Source: a bacterium
Lineage (GTDB): Bacteria > Planctomycetota > SZUA-567
DNA: 64,000 nt
Direction: 5' to 3'
Assembly: GCA_003245715.1 (NCBI GenBank)
Contig: QKCJ01000010.1
Span: forward strand, 1-64,000
Made by a program: the position numbers and the translations under genes. Positions 1 through 8,708 of the stretch are shown piece after piece. The first letter of the stretch is position 1. Each line of letters opens with the position of its first letter. The notes under the pieces were generated by a model. That model was not told where the DNA came from. It did not search any database and saw only the letters and a list, made by a program, of their open reading frames with translations.

Positions 1-341
1 ATCGGATTGCCTGCTGCTATGAAATTATCTGGCTCAGATGTCAGAAGCTCTCCTTCAATAAACTTGGTTTCGAAATCAGTCGCCTTGTCGCCTTTCTCAA
101 GCTGGAATGCATCTACCCATACATACCCTTTCTTTGCAGGAGAGGTTGCGTTAAAATGAAGGCCAGTCGGTGCTGATTTACCAACTTTAAAAGTGAACTG
201 GTAACGTTTCCAGTCATTTGACAATGCAACTGTTTCATAGGCTTTTGGTAGAGCTGCAAAATAAGTCGCGTCCCTGTAAGCATTGAACCAGACGTTGAGC
301 CTTTCTGCAGATAAATCTGTCAACCTGTGGAGATCGGCGAG
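1..341 (-). pseudogene. carbohydrate-binding-domain fragment, no start codon
   Basis: The minus strand reads open from about 341 to the window edge. It encodes a beta-rich sequence ending in the pattern WVDAFQLEKGDKATDFE, which is the typical last strands of a CBM4/9-like or other jelly-roll carbohydrate-binding module. The product therefore belongs with extracellular or periplasmic glycosidases. A TGA (342-344) closes the frame upstream, and no ATG or GTG with a ribosome site opens it before the domain begins. The piece therefore looks like the 3' part of a disrupted gene rather than an intact one. It continues past position 1. It lies downstream of the GH-A glycosidase and is separated from it by two hairpins. 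An unrecognised alternative start cannot be excluded. Confidence 0.5.
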
Positions 342-381
342 TCAGGTTCTAACGGGGGAGCGTCTCTGTGAACAGGCGCTC
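322..381. repeat. pair of adjacent inverted repeats between glycosidase and CBM fragment
   Basis: AACCTG (322-327) pairs with CAGGTT (343-348). A second palindrome runs 358-381: GAGCG pairs with CGCTC, with CTGT/ACAG nested around a GA loop. Neither has a T-run, so neither is an obvious intrinsic terminator. The segment is more G+C-rich than the genes beside it and sits exactly where the CBM frame is cut. It could be a REP-like or small mobile repeat unit, or a processing site between cistrons. No second copy was seen in this window. Confidence 0.4.
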
Positions 382-404
382 TACCTAAAGAAGTATCAAA
401 GAGT

Positions 405-1910
405 CTATTTCAACTCACCTGAGATGGCCTTTGATTCGGTAATAATCAGGGGGTAGTCCGATAATGGCAGATCGTCCAGTGACCAGTCAAAGCTTTGGCC
501 AGAACCGGCATTTTTCGCAGAAAGATCGAAAACCTTATTCTGTAGTAAGTCAATCAGGACTGGGTTATCCATATGCTCGTCGGTTTCGTTAAACCCGTGA
601 ATCCAGAAGTCATTACGGACAGTCATCTCCAGTTGGACATCTTCAGGAAGATAATAGGCATACAACGGATATCCCTTTCGTACGTATGACAGAACCTGTA
701 GAGATGTTACGGGAAGTTTGGATTCACAGCGGCTCTGGCGAGCCATGCCCGCACGAAAGCTTAGTGGCTGGACGGTTGTGTTCTCATCAAATAAAGTGCA
801 TATCCCCTGAAAGGCGGTATAAGCCTGTTTTGGGGTGTATTGCAGTCCTTTGATCAGTCCGAGATTGACACTTGGTTTGGCTTCACCATCGGCCTGTCGG
901 TAAGCCTGTTCCATCAGATCGGTTGCATGGAAGTAAGAGATGCGGTCCATTCCCATATGCAGGTCGGTCAAAAGACGGCGAAGAACCCACTTGGATTGTT
1001 TCAACTCATCCATATTGTAGAGACGCATCCATGGCGAATCGGCATGGCCTTCCGGATGAGCGGGACAGCCGCACTCACCCTGCCAGAGCTCGACGTGTGG
1101 CGCTTTTTTTGAAAACATATACCGGATATTCCGCACTGCCGCGGCGTACTGAATATTTTCCGGAACAATCTCGAAGGCCTCCTTAACTTTAACGGATTCC
1201 ACCGGGAAGTAGATATCTTCAGGGATCCCGTGATAGGGATGGATGGAGAAGGCCTGTATCACGTCACCAATACCCTCATCCAGGCAGGTGAAAATAAATT
1301 TTTCATCCGGTGTTGCAATACAGGCTGCGATCATAGCGTCGGACTGTGCGTTGCGGATAGATTTTGCGCTGATCTTGACCAGACGTGTATAGTCAACGGG
1401 TGAAACCCCTTTGGGGTACCAGAAACTGGGGTGGTTGCTCTCGTTCCATATCTCATAGTAGTTGACGCGATTTTTGAAATGTTCGGACAGTGCCAGAACA
1501 TAATTCTCCCACGCTTTGATGGCTTCTTCACCGTAATAAAGTGGAACACAGCCGACGGCGGATTCATGCTTAATATCATCCATATAAAGCTTGTTGCCAT
1601 AGCTGACATTAAACCACGGTTCAATGCTTCTCTCAATAAGATTGTCAACTACCTCATCCAGCCAGCTGAAGTCATAACGCCCCTTTTCTGTTTCACAGCG
1701 ACTCCAGCCAGTCTGGCAGCGTGCATATTTTACACCGGATTGACAGAGTAGGTCGTAGCACTTTTCCGGCTTGAACATTTTCCGATCAAGGGTTTCAAAA
1801 CCAAGACTAAACCGTGAGGAGTTGATTTCCTTGGAAGAATGAAATTTAAGCGAACCACGTTCTGGAAGTCCTGATACGGTTGTTAAAAAAGGTACACGAT
1901 CATTTTTCAT
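405..1910 (-). CDS. clan GH-A glycoside hydrolase (GH39-like)
   Basis: A 501-residue protein with a (beta/alpha)8 clan GH-A pattern. The acid/base is predicted as Glu157 in YYEIWNESNH (Asn-Glu pair 156-157) and the nucleophile as Glu279 in ELWQGECG. The strand FSIHPYHG (about 221-228) adds support. The fold resembles GH39 beta-xylosidases and related families; substrate cannot be fixed from sequence. No signal peptide is evident, so it is probably cytoplasmic and acts on imported oligosaccharides. The gene follows the GH29 fucosidase by 56 bases on the same strand, so they are probably co-transcribed and controlled by the divergent AraC-type regulator. The last residues (LIITESKAI) look like a normal C-terminus for this family. 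Confidence 0.75.
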   Translation of the reverse strand: MKNDRVPFLTTVSGLPERGSLKFHSSKEINSSRFSLGFETLDRKMFKPEKCYDLLCQSGVKYARCQTGWSRCETEKGRYDFSWLDEVVDNLIERSIEPWFNVSYGNKLYMDDIKHESAVGCVPLYYGEEAIKAWENYVLALSEHFKNRVNYYEIWNESNHPSFWYPKGVSPVDYTRLVKISAKSIRNAQSDAMIAACIATPDEKFIFTCLDEGIGDVIQAFSIHPYHGIPEDIYFPVESVKVKEAFEIVPENIQYAAAVRNIRYMFSKKAPHVELWQGECGCPAHPEGHADSPWMRLYNMDELKQSKWVLRRLLTDLHMGMDRISYFHATDLMEQAYRQADGEAKPSVNLGLIKGLQYTPKQAYTAFQGICTLFDENTTVQPLSFRAGMARQSRCESKLPVTSLQVLSYVRKGYPLYAYYLPEDVQLEMTVRNDFWIHGFNETDEHMDNPVLIDLLQNKVFDLSAKNAGSGQSFDWSLDDLPLSDYPLIITESKAISGELK

Positions 1911-1966
1911 TGTTTTTTACTTTCTTGTCAGGTGTATTCGGTGCAAATAGAAACAGAGATACAGGG

Positions 1967-3211
1967 CTAAGGGAATTCCGGGAAGACATCCATAATACCA
2001 TAGTCCCGGGTAAAGTGTTGAGTTGGAATGTCATCAAAAATTAATTTTAAAACCGGCATCATAGGATCAGGACTGTCTTTGGGGAGTCCTGAAAGAATGG
2101 TGCGCTCTCCCTCTTTTTCAAACTGAAGTTTTTGACCGGTTGTAAGAATTTCGGCAGAGAGGATATTAGGGGTCAGGCAGCCGATAGCCAGTTTGCCGCT
2201 CCCATCCCAACGTGCGACGGGGATGTAGAGTACATTTTCTCGTGCCGTTGAGGGGCAGCCCCAGTTATTCCAGCTCATTTTGTGGCGGGTGCTGGAATAG
2301 ATCGCTTCGCCATGAAGCTTGAGCCAATTACCGACGGAGTTCAGGAGGCTGACTGCTTCTTCCGGGAAGCGCCCGCTACCATCGGGCCCGACATTCAACA
2401 ATAGATTTCCGCAACCTCCTGCACACTGGCAAAGCATGCGTATAATTTCACGCGGAGATTTCCAGAATGTGTCATTGGGAGTATAGCCCCAGCTTTCATT
2501 CATGGTCATGCACGCTTCCCACATACGGCCGACCGCAGATACTTTGATATGTTGCTCTGGAGTGCCGAAGTCCTCGGTTGTCATCGCACGGTTATTGATA
2601 AGAATATGAGGCTGTTTAGCTCTAATTTTGGCATTAAGCTCAACAGCCCGCCATTCTTCTGATGAGAAATTCTGTGGCAGGTCATACCAGAAGATGTCAA
2701 TTTTACCGTAGTTGCTGACCAGTTCATCGACCAGTTCATGAGTCCAATCCATAAAACGTTCCCGGGCTTCCGTGTCTCCCTTGTAGCCCCGCATCCAATC
2801 CGGATTGCGCCAGTCTCCGAGTGAATAATACAGTCCGACTTTGAGTCCTGTCGCGCGAACCGCTTCAACATACTCGCCAAGCAGATCCCGCTTTGCAGCA
2901 GAGTTGACACTGTTAAATGCACATGCTTTTGAAGCCCACAGGCAGAACCCTTCATGGTGTTTGGTTGTAAGTACCATGTATTTCATGCCCGATTCTCTGG
3001 CAAGTTCGGCCCACTGTCGGGGTTTAAAGTTTTCCGCGCTAAAACGTTTTGCCAGAGGTTCATACTCCGAAAAGGGGATTTGTTCGCGATTCATAGCCCA
3101 TTCACCCTTGCCAAGCAAAGAATAAAGCCCCCAGTGAAGAAACATGCCAAAACGTGCATCCCGGAACCATTGCATGCGGTTCTGTGGAAACTCAATGCTA
3201 ACGTTATTCAT
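1967..3211 (-). CDS. alpha-L-fucosidase, GH29
   Basis: A 414-residue GH29 enzyme predicted to hydrolyse alpha-L-fucosides. It starts with the family hallmarks WFRDARFGMFLHWG (15-28), then TTKHHEGFCLW (82-92, His85/His86) and KIDIFWYDL, where Asp177 is the likely nucleophile. The protein is shorter than multidomain GH29 enzymes and lacks a clear signal peptide, so an intracellular role is inferred. It is the first gene of a two-gene minus-strand unit with the GH-A hydrolase. The promoter region lies in the 200 bases shared with the divergent regulator gene. Confidence 0.9.
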   Translation of the reverse strand: MNNVSIEFPQNRMQWFRDARFGMFLHWGLYSLLGKGEWAMNREQIPFSEYEPLAKRFSAENFKPRQWAELARESGMKYMVLTTKHHEGFCLWASKACAFNSVNSAAKRDLLGEYVEAVRATGLKVGLYYSLGDWRNPDWMRGYKGDTEARERFMDWTHELVDELVSNYGKIDIFWYDLPQNFSSEEWRAVELNAKIRAKQPHILINNRAMTTEDFGTPEQHIKVSAVGRMWEACMTMNESWGYTPNDTFWKSPREIIRMLCQCAGGCGNLLLNVGPDGSGRFPEEAVSLLNSVGNWLKLHGEAIYSSTRHKMSWNNWGCPSTARENVLYIPVARWDGSGKLAIGCLTPNILSAEILTTGQKLQFEKEGERTILSGLPKDSPDPMMPVLKLIFDDIPTQHFTRDYGIMDVFPEFP

Positions 3212-3287
3212 ACCGAAACGCTCCCTTGCTTATGCCCGCTGGCCTTATAAGATTGTTCAGCCTTTTGCGGTTTTTCATTACGTCTAA

Positions 3288-3317
3288 ATTATATCAGACT
3301 TACAGCAACGGGTAATG
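3288..3317 (-). promoter_or_regulatory. candidate fucosidase promoter with weak -35
   Basis: On the minus strand TATAAT lies at 3293-3288, about 77 bases upstream of the fucosidase ATG. The hexamer 18 bases further upstream (CATTAC, 3317-3312) is a poor -35. A good -10 with a poor -35 suits an activator-dependent promoter, as expected next to an AraC-family gene. This is inference from motif matching only. Confidence 0.35.
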
Positions 3318-3346
3318 TATTTGATGGCCATAATTTTAAATTTGTA

Positions 3347-3375
3347 TTGTTTATATGTGCCAGTTGAGTTATACT
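3347..3375 (+). promoter_or_regulatory. candidate promoter of the AraC/XylR-type regulator
   Basis: TTGTTT (3347-3352) and TATACT (3370-3375) are separated by 17 bases and stand 35 bases upstream of the GTG start of the regulator. The match to the sigma-70 consensus is reasonable. Confidence 0.4.
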
Positions 3376-3410
3376 AAATTGGATGAATTATTTGTATTTC
3401 CTATTATAAA

Positions 3411-4580
3411 GTGCGTAAGATGCAGACCAGCAGAACAGTACGTATTGAAATCTACGTTGGCGGGCAGCCGATGCTTGAGCCGCGCATAATGGAGGGGCTT
3501 CTCTCCTTTGGGCGGAAGCACCCGGACTGGCGTTTTTCTTTGCGTTCCGCAAATTTTCACTACACTAAAAAATGGTTATCTAGCCATCCGATAGATGGGG
3601 TAATTGCGGTTATTGATGCGAACAAAATCGCTGGTGTACTGCGCAGGTCGGGTATTCCCTGCGTACAGTTGCTACCGGGCAGGATTACGGACCGTTTGCC
3701 TGTGATAACAGCCGATAATGATGCGATCGGGCGGATGGGAGCAGAATACTTTCTTGAAAAAGGATTTCATAAATTTGCTTTTTGCGGCATTGGTATGCCT
3801 TGGAGTACTGAACGGCAAGAAGGGTATCTTGCCCATCTTTCTGATAGCGGTCTAAGTGCCTGTTGCTTTGATATACCTTTTAACAGTCCGAATGAATGGG
3901 GTTTTCCGCCAGAGCAAGAGAGGGCTTTTTTGACATGGCTTAAAAAGCTTCCCATACATACTGCACTTCTAGTAGCACATGATTCTCTGGCGAATGTTGT
4001 TGTTGATCTTTGCCTGCAGAACCAGATTCGCATCCCCTACGATCTAGCTGTGCTCAGCGTTGGTGACCATGATATTTTATGCAAGGTCAGTCCTGTTGAA
4101 ATTTCAAGCATTTATTGCAATATTCCTCTGATGGCGTATAAAGCAGCGGAATCACTCGAACGTATGATGTGTGGCGAAATTGACATCCCTTCGCAATGGG
4201 TCAAACCTTTGACGGTTCGAGAAAGACGTTCTACAGAAACCATTGCTTATGATGATAAGCTTGTTGCAGATGTCATAACCTATATTCGTGGGCATGCATG
4301 TGAGAAAATAACTGTTGATGATCTGCTCAGGGAGTTCCCGGTTTCAAGAAGAACTCTCTACCGGAAATTAATGCAGTATATAGGGTGTGGTCCTGCTGAG
4401 GAAATCGCGCGCACACGCCTGAATAAAGCCTGCGAGTTGCTCAAAGAGTCAGCACTCGCCTTGACACAGGTTGCACTTTGTTGCGGTTACTCTGATCTTG
4501 CGCATATGTGCCACTGCTTCCGGACACACCTGAATACCACACCTGCGCAAGTGCGCCGAAGCGTTGCTGAGCATGGATGA
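3411..4580 (+). CDS. AraC-family regulator with XylR-like sugar-sensing domain
   Basis: 389 residues. The N-terminal two-thirds is a LacI/periplasmic-binding-like fold, with the XylR-type stretches GVIAVIDANKIAGVLRRSGI and DNDAIGRMGAEYFLEKGFHKFAFCG. The last 100 residues form two AraC helix-turn-helices (FPVSRRTLYRKLM and VALCCGYSDLAHMCHCFR). It is predicted to bind a sugar or sugar-phosphate and activate the divergent glycosidase pair. The listed start is GTG at 3411; an in-frame ATG at 3420 is an equally good choice because neither has a clear ribosome site. No terminator was recognised downstream, where the phage wreck begins. Confidence 0.85.
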   Translation: MRKMQTSRTVRIEIYVGGQPMLEPRIMEGLLSFGRKHPDWRFSLRSANFHYTKKWLSSHPIDGVIAVIDANKIAGVLRRSGIPCVQLLPGRITDRLPVITADNDAIGRMGAEYFLEKGFHKFAFCGIGMPWSTERQEGYLAHLSDSGLSACCFDIPFNSPNEWGFPPEQERAFLTWLKKLPIHTALLVAHDSLANVVVDLCLQNQIRIPYDLAVLSVGDHDILCKVSPVEISSIYCNIPLMAYKAAESLERMMCGEIDIPSQWVKPLTVRERRSTETIAYDDKLVADVITYIRGHACEKITVDDLLREFPVSRRTLYRKLMQYIGCGPAEEIARTRLNKACELLKESALALTQVALCCGYSDLAHMCHCFRTHLNTTPAQVRRSVAEHG

Positions 4581-4739
4581 TTAAAAAACTGTACCCCGAA
4601 TATGTAATTCGCCCATGATGAATCTTATATTATAAAACATATATAACTAACGATAACGGCCATATGTCGCCTCAGCACTCGCTGAATCCTCGACAAAATA
4701 ATGCTTAAGTAGTCCGCCCAATATGCGTTTGCATTTTAC

Positions 4740-5110
4740 ATTCTCAGGCGAACGCAGCTACCATCGTTGAACCATACCGCTGCACCCGTTATAACATGAA
4801 AGACCATCACCGCCACCGGGTCAATTAAACCAGGTTTGACGATACCATGCGGGAAGTCTTCCGATCACTCAGAACCGACAAGGAAACAGCTGACTGGGTA
4901 CGCAAGATTATTCAATTAAAGGCAGAACACGGTCAGGATGAGCATATACAGGCGCAGAGAGTCAAAAGACGTAGAATGAACAGACAGGAAAAGAGACGCA
5001 AGGAGCTGCTCGAAATGCGCCTTGACGGGCAGATCAAACAGGATATGTACGATGCCAAAGACTCGGAGTATGAAACCGAATGGCTGTCTGAACCAGCTAA
5101 CCGGTGCTAA
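4740..5110 (+). pseudogene. serine recombinase C-terminal remnant
   Basis: The best-preserved part (ATG 4847 onward) reads as the coiled coil that follows the zinc ribbon in large serine recombinases, with the pattern ELLEMRLDGQIKQDMYDAK. Upstream in the same frame come EPYRCTRYNMKDHH, like the end of a recombinase zinc beta-ribbon, then a TAA, then TRFDDTMREVF. An earlier ribbon piece is in another frame. At least one stop and one frameshift break it, and the catalytic N-terminal domain is missing. It abuts capsid-module fragments on the opposite strand, so it is probably the integration gene of a lost phage. No activity is expected. Confidence 0.6.
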
Positions 5111-5168
5111 CCGCCCCGTCAGCAGCAGAAATTGTCACGACTCCGGCTTCCCTGCGAAATTTAGCCAT
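5097..5168 (-). pseudogene. DUF2190 phage decoration protein, N-terminal fragment
   Basis: ATG at 5168, preceded on minus by CAGGAGT, opens 23 codons beginning MAKFRREAGVVTISAAD. This matches the start of the intact prophage gene at 31215-31541 (MAKFRKEAGTVTIAAAED). It then runs into the recombinase remnant and stops. Gene order relative to the capsid fragment is the same as in the intact prophage. Confidence 0.65.
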
Positions 5169-5229
5169 TTTATTACTCCTGTTTTTTAAATTTGTTTAAT
5201 AAAAACTACCCCAGCAATCAGAAAACCAA

Positions 5230-5547
5230 TCACTGACCGGCTGACTTCACGCCGCCACGGTATTCCTGCTTGGCCACACCAAAGTCATGGTAACCACGGC
5301 AAGCGATACCAAGCTCATCAAAGACCATGTCAGCAGTCTCGATAGTTGATTCCTGTTTGCCGTCAAGGAAGCAGGCTTCAATAACCGGCATATCCAGTGG
5401 ATCAGCGAGGGTATACCAGACGGTGGCTGAACCGTTCTTGATCTTTGAGTTATTGAGGTATGCGGACTTGACGACCTCATACTTGCCTGCATGCGGGTTG
5501 CTGGTGCCGATGGTCTTTTCTGATGTTGCGCCGTCTGACTGCAGAGT
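5230..5547 (-). pseudogene. phage major capsid protein, C-terminal fragment
   Basis: About 105 codons on minus closely match the end of the prophage capsid protein at 31599-33629. Shared blocks include NPHAGKY, SAYLNN, NGSAT-WY-LADP, ETAD--FD-LGI, RGYHD and a final GVKSAGQ. Nucleotide similarity is also visible by eye. The frame has no Met at its upstream edge, and homology stops near 5547 at unrelated sequence. It is the remnant of a phage related to the one integrated at 17.4-59.4 kb. Confidence 0.85.
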
Positions 5548-5632
5548 AATAAGCCATATCTCACTTTTTTCGTGTACAAAATTCGTGTACGGTCACTAAA
5601 ACAAGTATAACGCACAACTAAAAAACGCCAAC

Positions 5633-5664
5633 AAAAAAAACCCACAAGTCTATGACCTGTGGGT
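5633..5664 (-). terminator. intrinsic terminator after tRNA-Leu
   Basis: On minus, ACCCACAGGTC pairs with GACTTGTGGG around a short loop with one mismatch, followed by eight Ts (5640-5633). It sits 10 bases past the tRNA CCA end. Confidence 0.8.
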
Positions 5665-5674
5665 ATTTATCTTT

Positions 5675-5760
5675 TGGTGCGGAAGAGAGGATTTGAACCT
5701 CCACGAGTTTAACCTCACTTGGCCCTCAACCAAGCGCGTCTGCCGTTCCGCCACTTCCGC
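5675..5760 (-). tRNA. tRNA-Leu, anticodon GAG
   Basis: The sequence folds as an 86-nt class II tRNA with acceptor stem GCGGAAG/CTTCCGC and encoded CCA. The anticodon stem CTTGG/CCAAG surrounds the loop TTGAGGG. A variable arm and the T-arm loop TTCAAAT follow. Anticodon GAG reads CUC/CUU leucine codons. The neighbouring phage remnant ends about 130 bases away, so this tRNA could have been its target, but no duplicated tRNA end was found. Confidence 0.93.
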
Positions 5761-5883
5761 GTGACTGTTAATAAGATACTGATTAAGCGAACTCAGTCAA
5801 TACGTTATTAAATTATTTCTTAACAATTTTTTCAAATACTAAATACTGCACTCATAATGACTAAAAAGTACCATAAACGGTGT

Positions 5884-6081
5884 CTAGCGGTCACAGTCTG
5901 AGCAGAGCCGCTCATGCTCTTCCATCATAATATAATATTTCCCGTCACGCTCAACGACCTTGTGCTTCTTCTCCTGGCTTGGGGAAACTTTCTGACGTGG
6001 CTCCTGCTCCTGCTTGGCCTGCTGCGCGCAGCCACAGGCAGTAAGAACAAATAAACCGGCAATAATATATTTAACCATCAT
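5884..6081 (-). CDS. small putative lipoprotein
   Basis: A 65-residue product starting at the ATG at 6081, which has GAGGAG five bases upstream. A longer frame to 6186 has no such site and would overlap radC. The N-terminus MMVKYIIAGLFVLTACGC has a lipobox (LTAC), followed by a Lys/Glu/Gln-rich tail with a CSDC motif near the end. It is probably anchored in a membrane facing the periplasm. It lies 58 bases downstream of radC at the end of the prfB-to-radC gene string. Function unknown. Confidence 0.6.
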   Translation of the reverse strand: MMVKYIIAGLFVLTACGCAQQAKQEQEPRQKVSPSQEKKHKVVERDGKYYIMMEEHERLCSDCDR

Positions 6082-6139
6082 TTTCTCCTCACAGGAAATC
6101 CATAAATAACTACAGTCATTTACCGCAACAATTATAAAT

Positions 6140-7234
6140 TCAGATAAGTCCTTCATCAAAAAAACTTGTATAGCAGCCATCGCCAATTATAACGTGGTCA
6201 ATGACCGGAATACCCAGTAATGTGCCACACTCAACCAGACGCTTGGTAAGCGTTTTATCAGGCTCTGAGGGCTTTGAATCTCCAGTAGGATGATTATGCA
6301 CAAACGCAACAGCGTAAGCAGCCTCCCGCACCGGAGTAGAAAAAACCTCGCGCGGGTAAACACTCGCCTCCGCCAGGCTGCCAACAGAAACCTCCTCGTC
6401 TTTCATGATATGATTCTGAACATCAAGCAGAACCACAAAGAACGATTCTTTTTTACGGTCACGCAACTTGTGATGATACAGGTCAAAAAAGTCTTTACCC
6501 GAGCGTACCGCAGGTTTGCGCAGACGCGACTCCTCGGCAACCTTACGGTGCAGCGCACAAGCTGCGGCGATTTTAACCGCGATAGTTTCCGTAACCCCTT
6601 CAAGCCTAGTCATCTCGCTGCAGCTTGAATTGACCAGAGAACGCAAAGAACCGAACTTTGTTATCAGAGCTTCAGCGATCAGGGTACAGGCGGTACTTGG
6701 TTTGCTGCCGCCAATAATTAATGCCAGTAACTCGGCATCGCTAACAAGATCCTCACCACCGCGCAGGAATCGCTTGAATGACGGAAGTTTGCTCTCTGCA
6801 GCAGTCAGAGGAGTCTTACTGAAATACTCGCACTTTCTGGTGATCTGGCAGACACTGCAGCGTGGTGTTGCCCCGCAGACAGCCTCAGCCATCACCCCAT
6901 ACATTCCACAGGAGAATAAGCGAAGCAATAAACTTATCTGAGCCGGGGTACGTGATAAGTCCTCAGAAAGTAAGCGTATAAATTCCTCAACCAGCTTTGT
7001 TGCCACCGGTGCCTCAGAATTGGGCGGAATAAGTCCGACACGTACAAACATCCTGTGAACAGCCGGATCACTGTTTACAGGCAGAGACGCATCCAGCCCC
7101 GCTTCACGAATTCGTGCAAACAACTCTGCCAGAAGTGCATGATCCACAAACTCTTCAATAGTCTGAAGCATACCGGAGTAATAATAGGTATTATCACTCT
7201 TTGGGGCTGAGGAGCGTACACGCCGCGCTGTCAC
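6140..7234 (-). CDS. radC: RadC/JAMM protein fused to an endonuclease III-like [4Fe-4S] segment
   Basis: 364 residues versus about 225 for ordinary RadC. The C-terminal half is RadC: a helix-hairpin-helix-like region, then the JAMM motif with His313, His315 and Asp326 (FVHNHPTGDS...D). The N-terminal 140 residues resemble the second half of an endonuclease III-family glycosylase. DPAVHRMFVRVGL (56-68) matches the catalytic-Asp segment, and Cys120-X5-Cys126-X2-Cys129-X5-Cys135 matches the iron-sulfur loop, one residue shorter than usual. The lysine-bearing hairpin of EndoIII is missing, so glycosylase activity is doubtful; DNA binding is plausible. The gene begins two bases after icd ends. RadC function is unsettled even for the normal protein. 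Confidence 0.85.
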   Translation of the reverse strand: MTARRVRSSAPKSDNTYYYSGMLQTIEEFVDHALLAELFARIREAGLDASLPVNSDPAVHRMFVRVGLIPPNSEAPVATKLVEEFIRLLSEDLSRTPAQISLLLRLFSCGMYGVMAEAVCGATPRCSVCQITRKCEYFSKTPLTAAESKLPSFKRFLRGGEDLVSDAELLALIIGGSKPSTACTLIAEALITKFGSLRSLVNSSCSEMTRLEGVTETIAVKIAAACALHRKVAEESRLRKPAVRSGKDFFDLYHHKLRDRKKESFFVVLLDVQNHIMKDEEVSVGSLAEASVYPREVFSTPVREAAYAVAFVHNHPTGDSKPSEPDKTLTKRLVECGTLLGIPVIDHVIIGDGCYTSFFDEGLI

Positions 7235-7236
7235 TA

Positions 7237-8466
7237 TTACATATTCTCGATAAGTGCGTCACCGAACTCGCTGCACTTAAGAAGTTTCGCACCATCCATC
7301 AGACGTTCAAAGTCATAGGTAACGGTTTTGTCACCGATGGTCTTAGCCATTGAGTCAAGAATCATGTCTGCAGCCTCAGTCCAGCCAAGGTAACGCAGCA
7401 TCATCTCTCCTGAGAGAATTACTGATGAAGGGTTAACCTTGTCCTGGCCGGCGTACTTTGGAGCTGTGCCGTGGGTGGCTTCGAAAATACCGATACCGGT
7501 TGAGTAGTTGATATTGCCACCCGGAGCAATACCGATGCCGCCAACCTGTGCAGCCAATGCGTCCGATACGTAGTCGCCATTAAGGTTAAGGGTGGCGATA
7601 ACATCATACTCGGAAGGACGCAGAAGAATCTGCTGCAGGAACGCATCAGCGATGCAGTCCTTGATAACTATCTCACGGCCATCCTCAGTCTTGATTACCT
7701 GCCATGGGCCACCGTCAAGATCTTCAGCGCCATATTCTTCTTTGGCAAGCTCATAACCCCAGTCGCGAAATGAGCCTTCTGTGAACTTCATGATATTGCC
7801 CTTGTGAACCAGACAAACACTGTCGCGCTTGTTGGCAATGGCATAATCAATCGCTGCCCTGACCAGACGTTTGGTGCCTTCAGCGGAAACCGGCTTAACG
7901 CCAAGACCTGTTGTCTCAGGGAAACGGACTTTACCGAAACGCTCAGGGAAATTTTCTTTGATAAAATCGAGAATTTTTTTAGTGTCAGCATCGCCCTGCT
8001 TGAACTCAATACCGGCATAGATATCTTCAGTGTTCTCGCGGAAGATCACCATATCAATCTTCTGGGGTTCCTTGACCGGACTTGGCACACCGGTAAAATA
8101 CTTGACCGGACGCAGACAGACATAAAGGTCAAGAATCTGGCGCAACGCTACATTGATAGAACGGATACCGCCGCCAACCGGGGTTGTCAGAGGGCCCTTG
8201 ATACCGATAAGGTATTCACGGAACGCTTCAAAAGTTTCATCAGGAAGCCAGCTGCCGGTCTGGTTGAACGCCTTCTCACCAGCGAGGACTTCTTTCCACT
8301 CAATCTTTTTCTTGCCGCCGTAAGCCTTCTCAACAGCCGCGTCCAGAACACGCACAGAAGCCGCCCAAATGTCAGGACCAGTTCCGTCGCCTTCAATAAA
8401 AGGTATAACCGGATTGTCCGGGACGTTAAGAACACCATTAGCACCAACTGAAATTTTCTCTGCCAT
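7237..8466 (-). CDS. icd: NADP-dependent isocitrate dehydrogenase
   Basis: 409 residues, the length of the E. coli-type homodimeric enzyme that oxidises isocitrate to 2-oxoglutarate in the TCA cycle. Substrate motif [13 protein letters not shown] holds the regulatory serine. [12 protein letters not shown] and [12 protein letters not shown] are family signatures. [10 protein letters not shown] carries the Lys-Tyr pair that selects NADP over NAD. ATG at 8466 follows an AAGAAAATGG context. It lies between the zinc-ribbon gene and radC on the same strand and is probably co-transcribed with them. Confidence 0.96.
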   Translation of the reverse strand: MAEKISVGANGVLNVPDNPVIPFIEGDGTGPDIWAASVRVLDAAVEKAYGGKKKIEWKEVLAGEKAFNQTGSWLPDETFEAFREYLIGIKGPLTTPVGGGIRSINVALRQILDLYVCLRPVKYFTGVPSPVKEPQKIDMVIFRENTEDIYAGIEFKQGDADTKKILDFIKENFPERFGKVRFPETTGLGVKPVSAEGTKRLVRAAIDYAIANKRDSVCLVHKGNIMKFTEGSFRDWGYELAKEEYGAEDLDGGPWQVIKTEDGREIVIKDCIADAFLQQILLRPSEYDVIATLNLNGDYVSDALAAQVGGIGIAPGGNINYSTGIGIFEATHGTAPKYAGQDKVNPSSVILSGEMMLRYLGWTEAADMILDSMAKTIGDKTVTYDFERLMDGAKLLKCSEFGDALIENM

Positions 8467-8508
8467 TTTCTTCTTTCTATATATTCAATAAATTAAACAA
8501 ATTATAGG

Positions 8509-8676
8509 TTAAGCGCGAAAACCAGTACCGAGAATTTTGCAGCAATATGGACAGCAATACACACTAACCATACGAAATATCCACCAACCACGCTTTATTT
8601 CAACGATTTCGTCCAACTCACTTTCGCAATAAGGGCATATCGGAAAAAAGTCGCGCTCAACAACTCTTACATCCAT
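8509..8676 (-). CDS. small double CPYC zinc-ribbon protein
   Basis: A 55-residue gene. The ATG at 8676 has GGGGAT about eight bases upstream and the stop is TAA at 8509-8511. The protein contains CPYCESE near residue 14 and a second CPYCCK near residue 44, separated by a hydrophobic GWWIFRMVSV segment: the layout of a minimal zinc ribbon. It fits neatly in the 240-base gap between serA and icd. Function unknown; perhaps a nucleic-acid or protein-binding accessory. Confidence 0.6.
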   Translation of the reverse strand: MDVRVVERDFFPICPYCESELDEIVEIKRGWWIFRMVSVYCCPYCCKILGTGFRA

Positions 8677-8708
8677 AATAATCCCCATTCAATTATGAAA
8701 GTATACTC

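Noticed and set aside
5884-6186. Longer 100-residue form of the small lipoprotein
   Set aside because: The first 35 codons overlap radC and lack a ribosome site; the ATG at 6081 has one and starts a proper lipoprotein signal.
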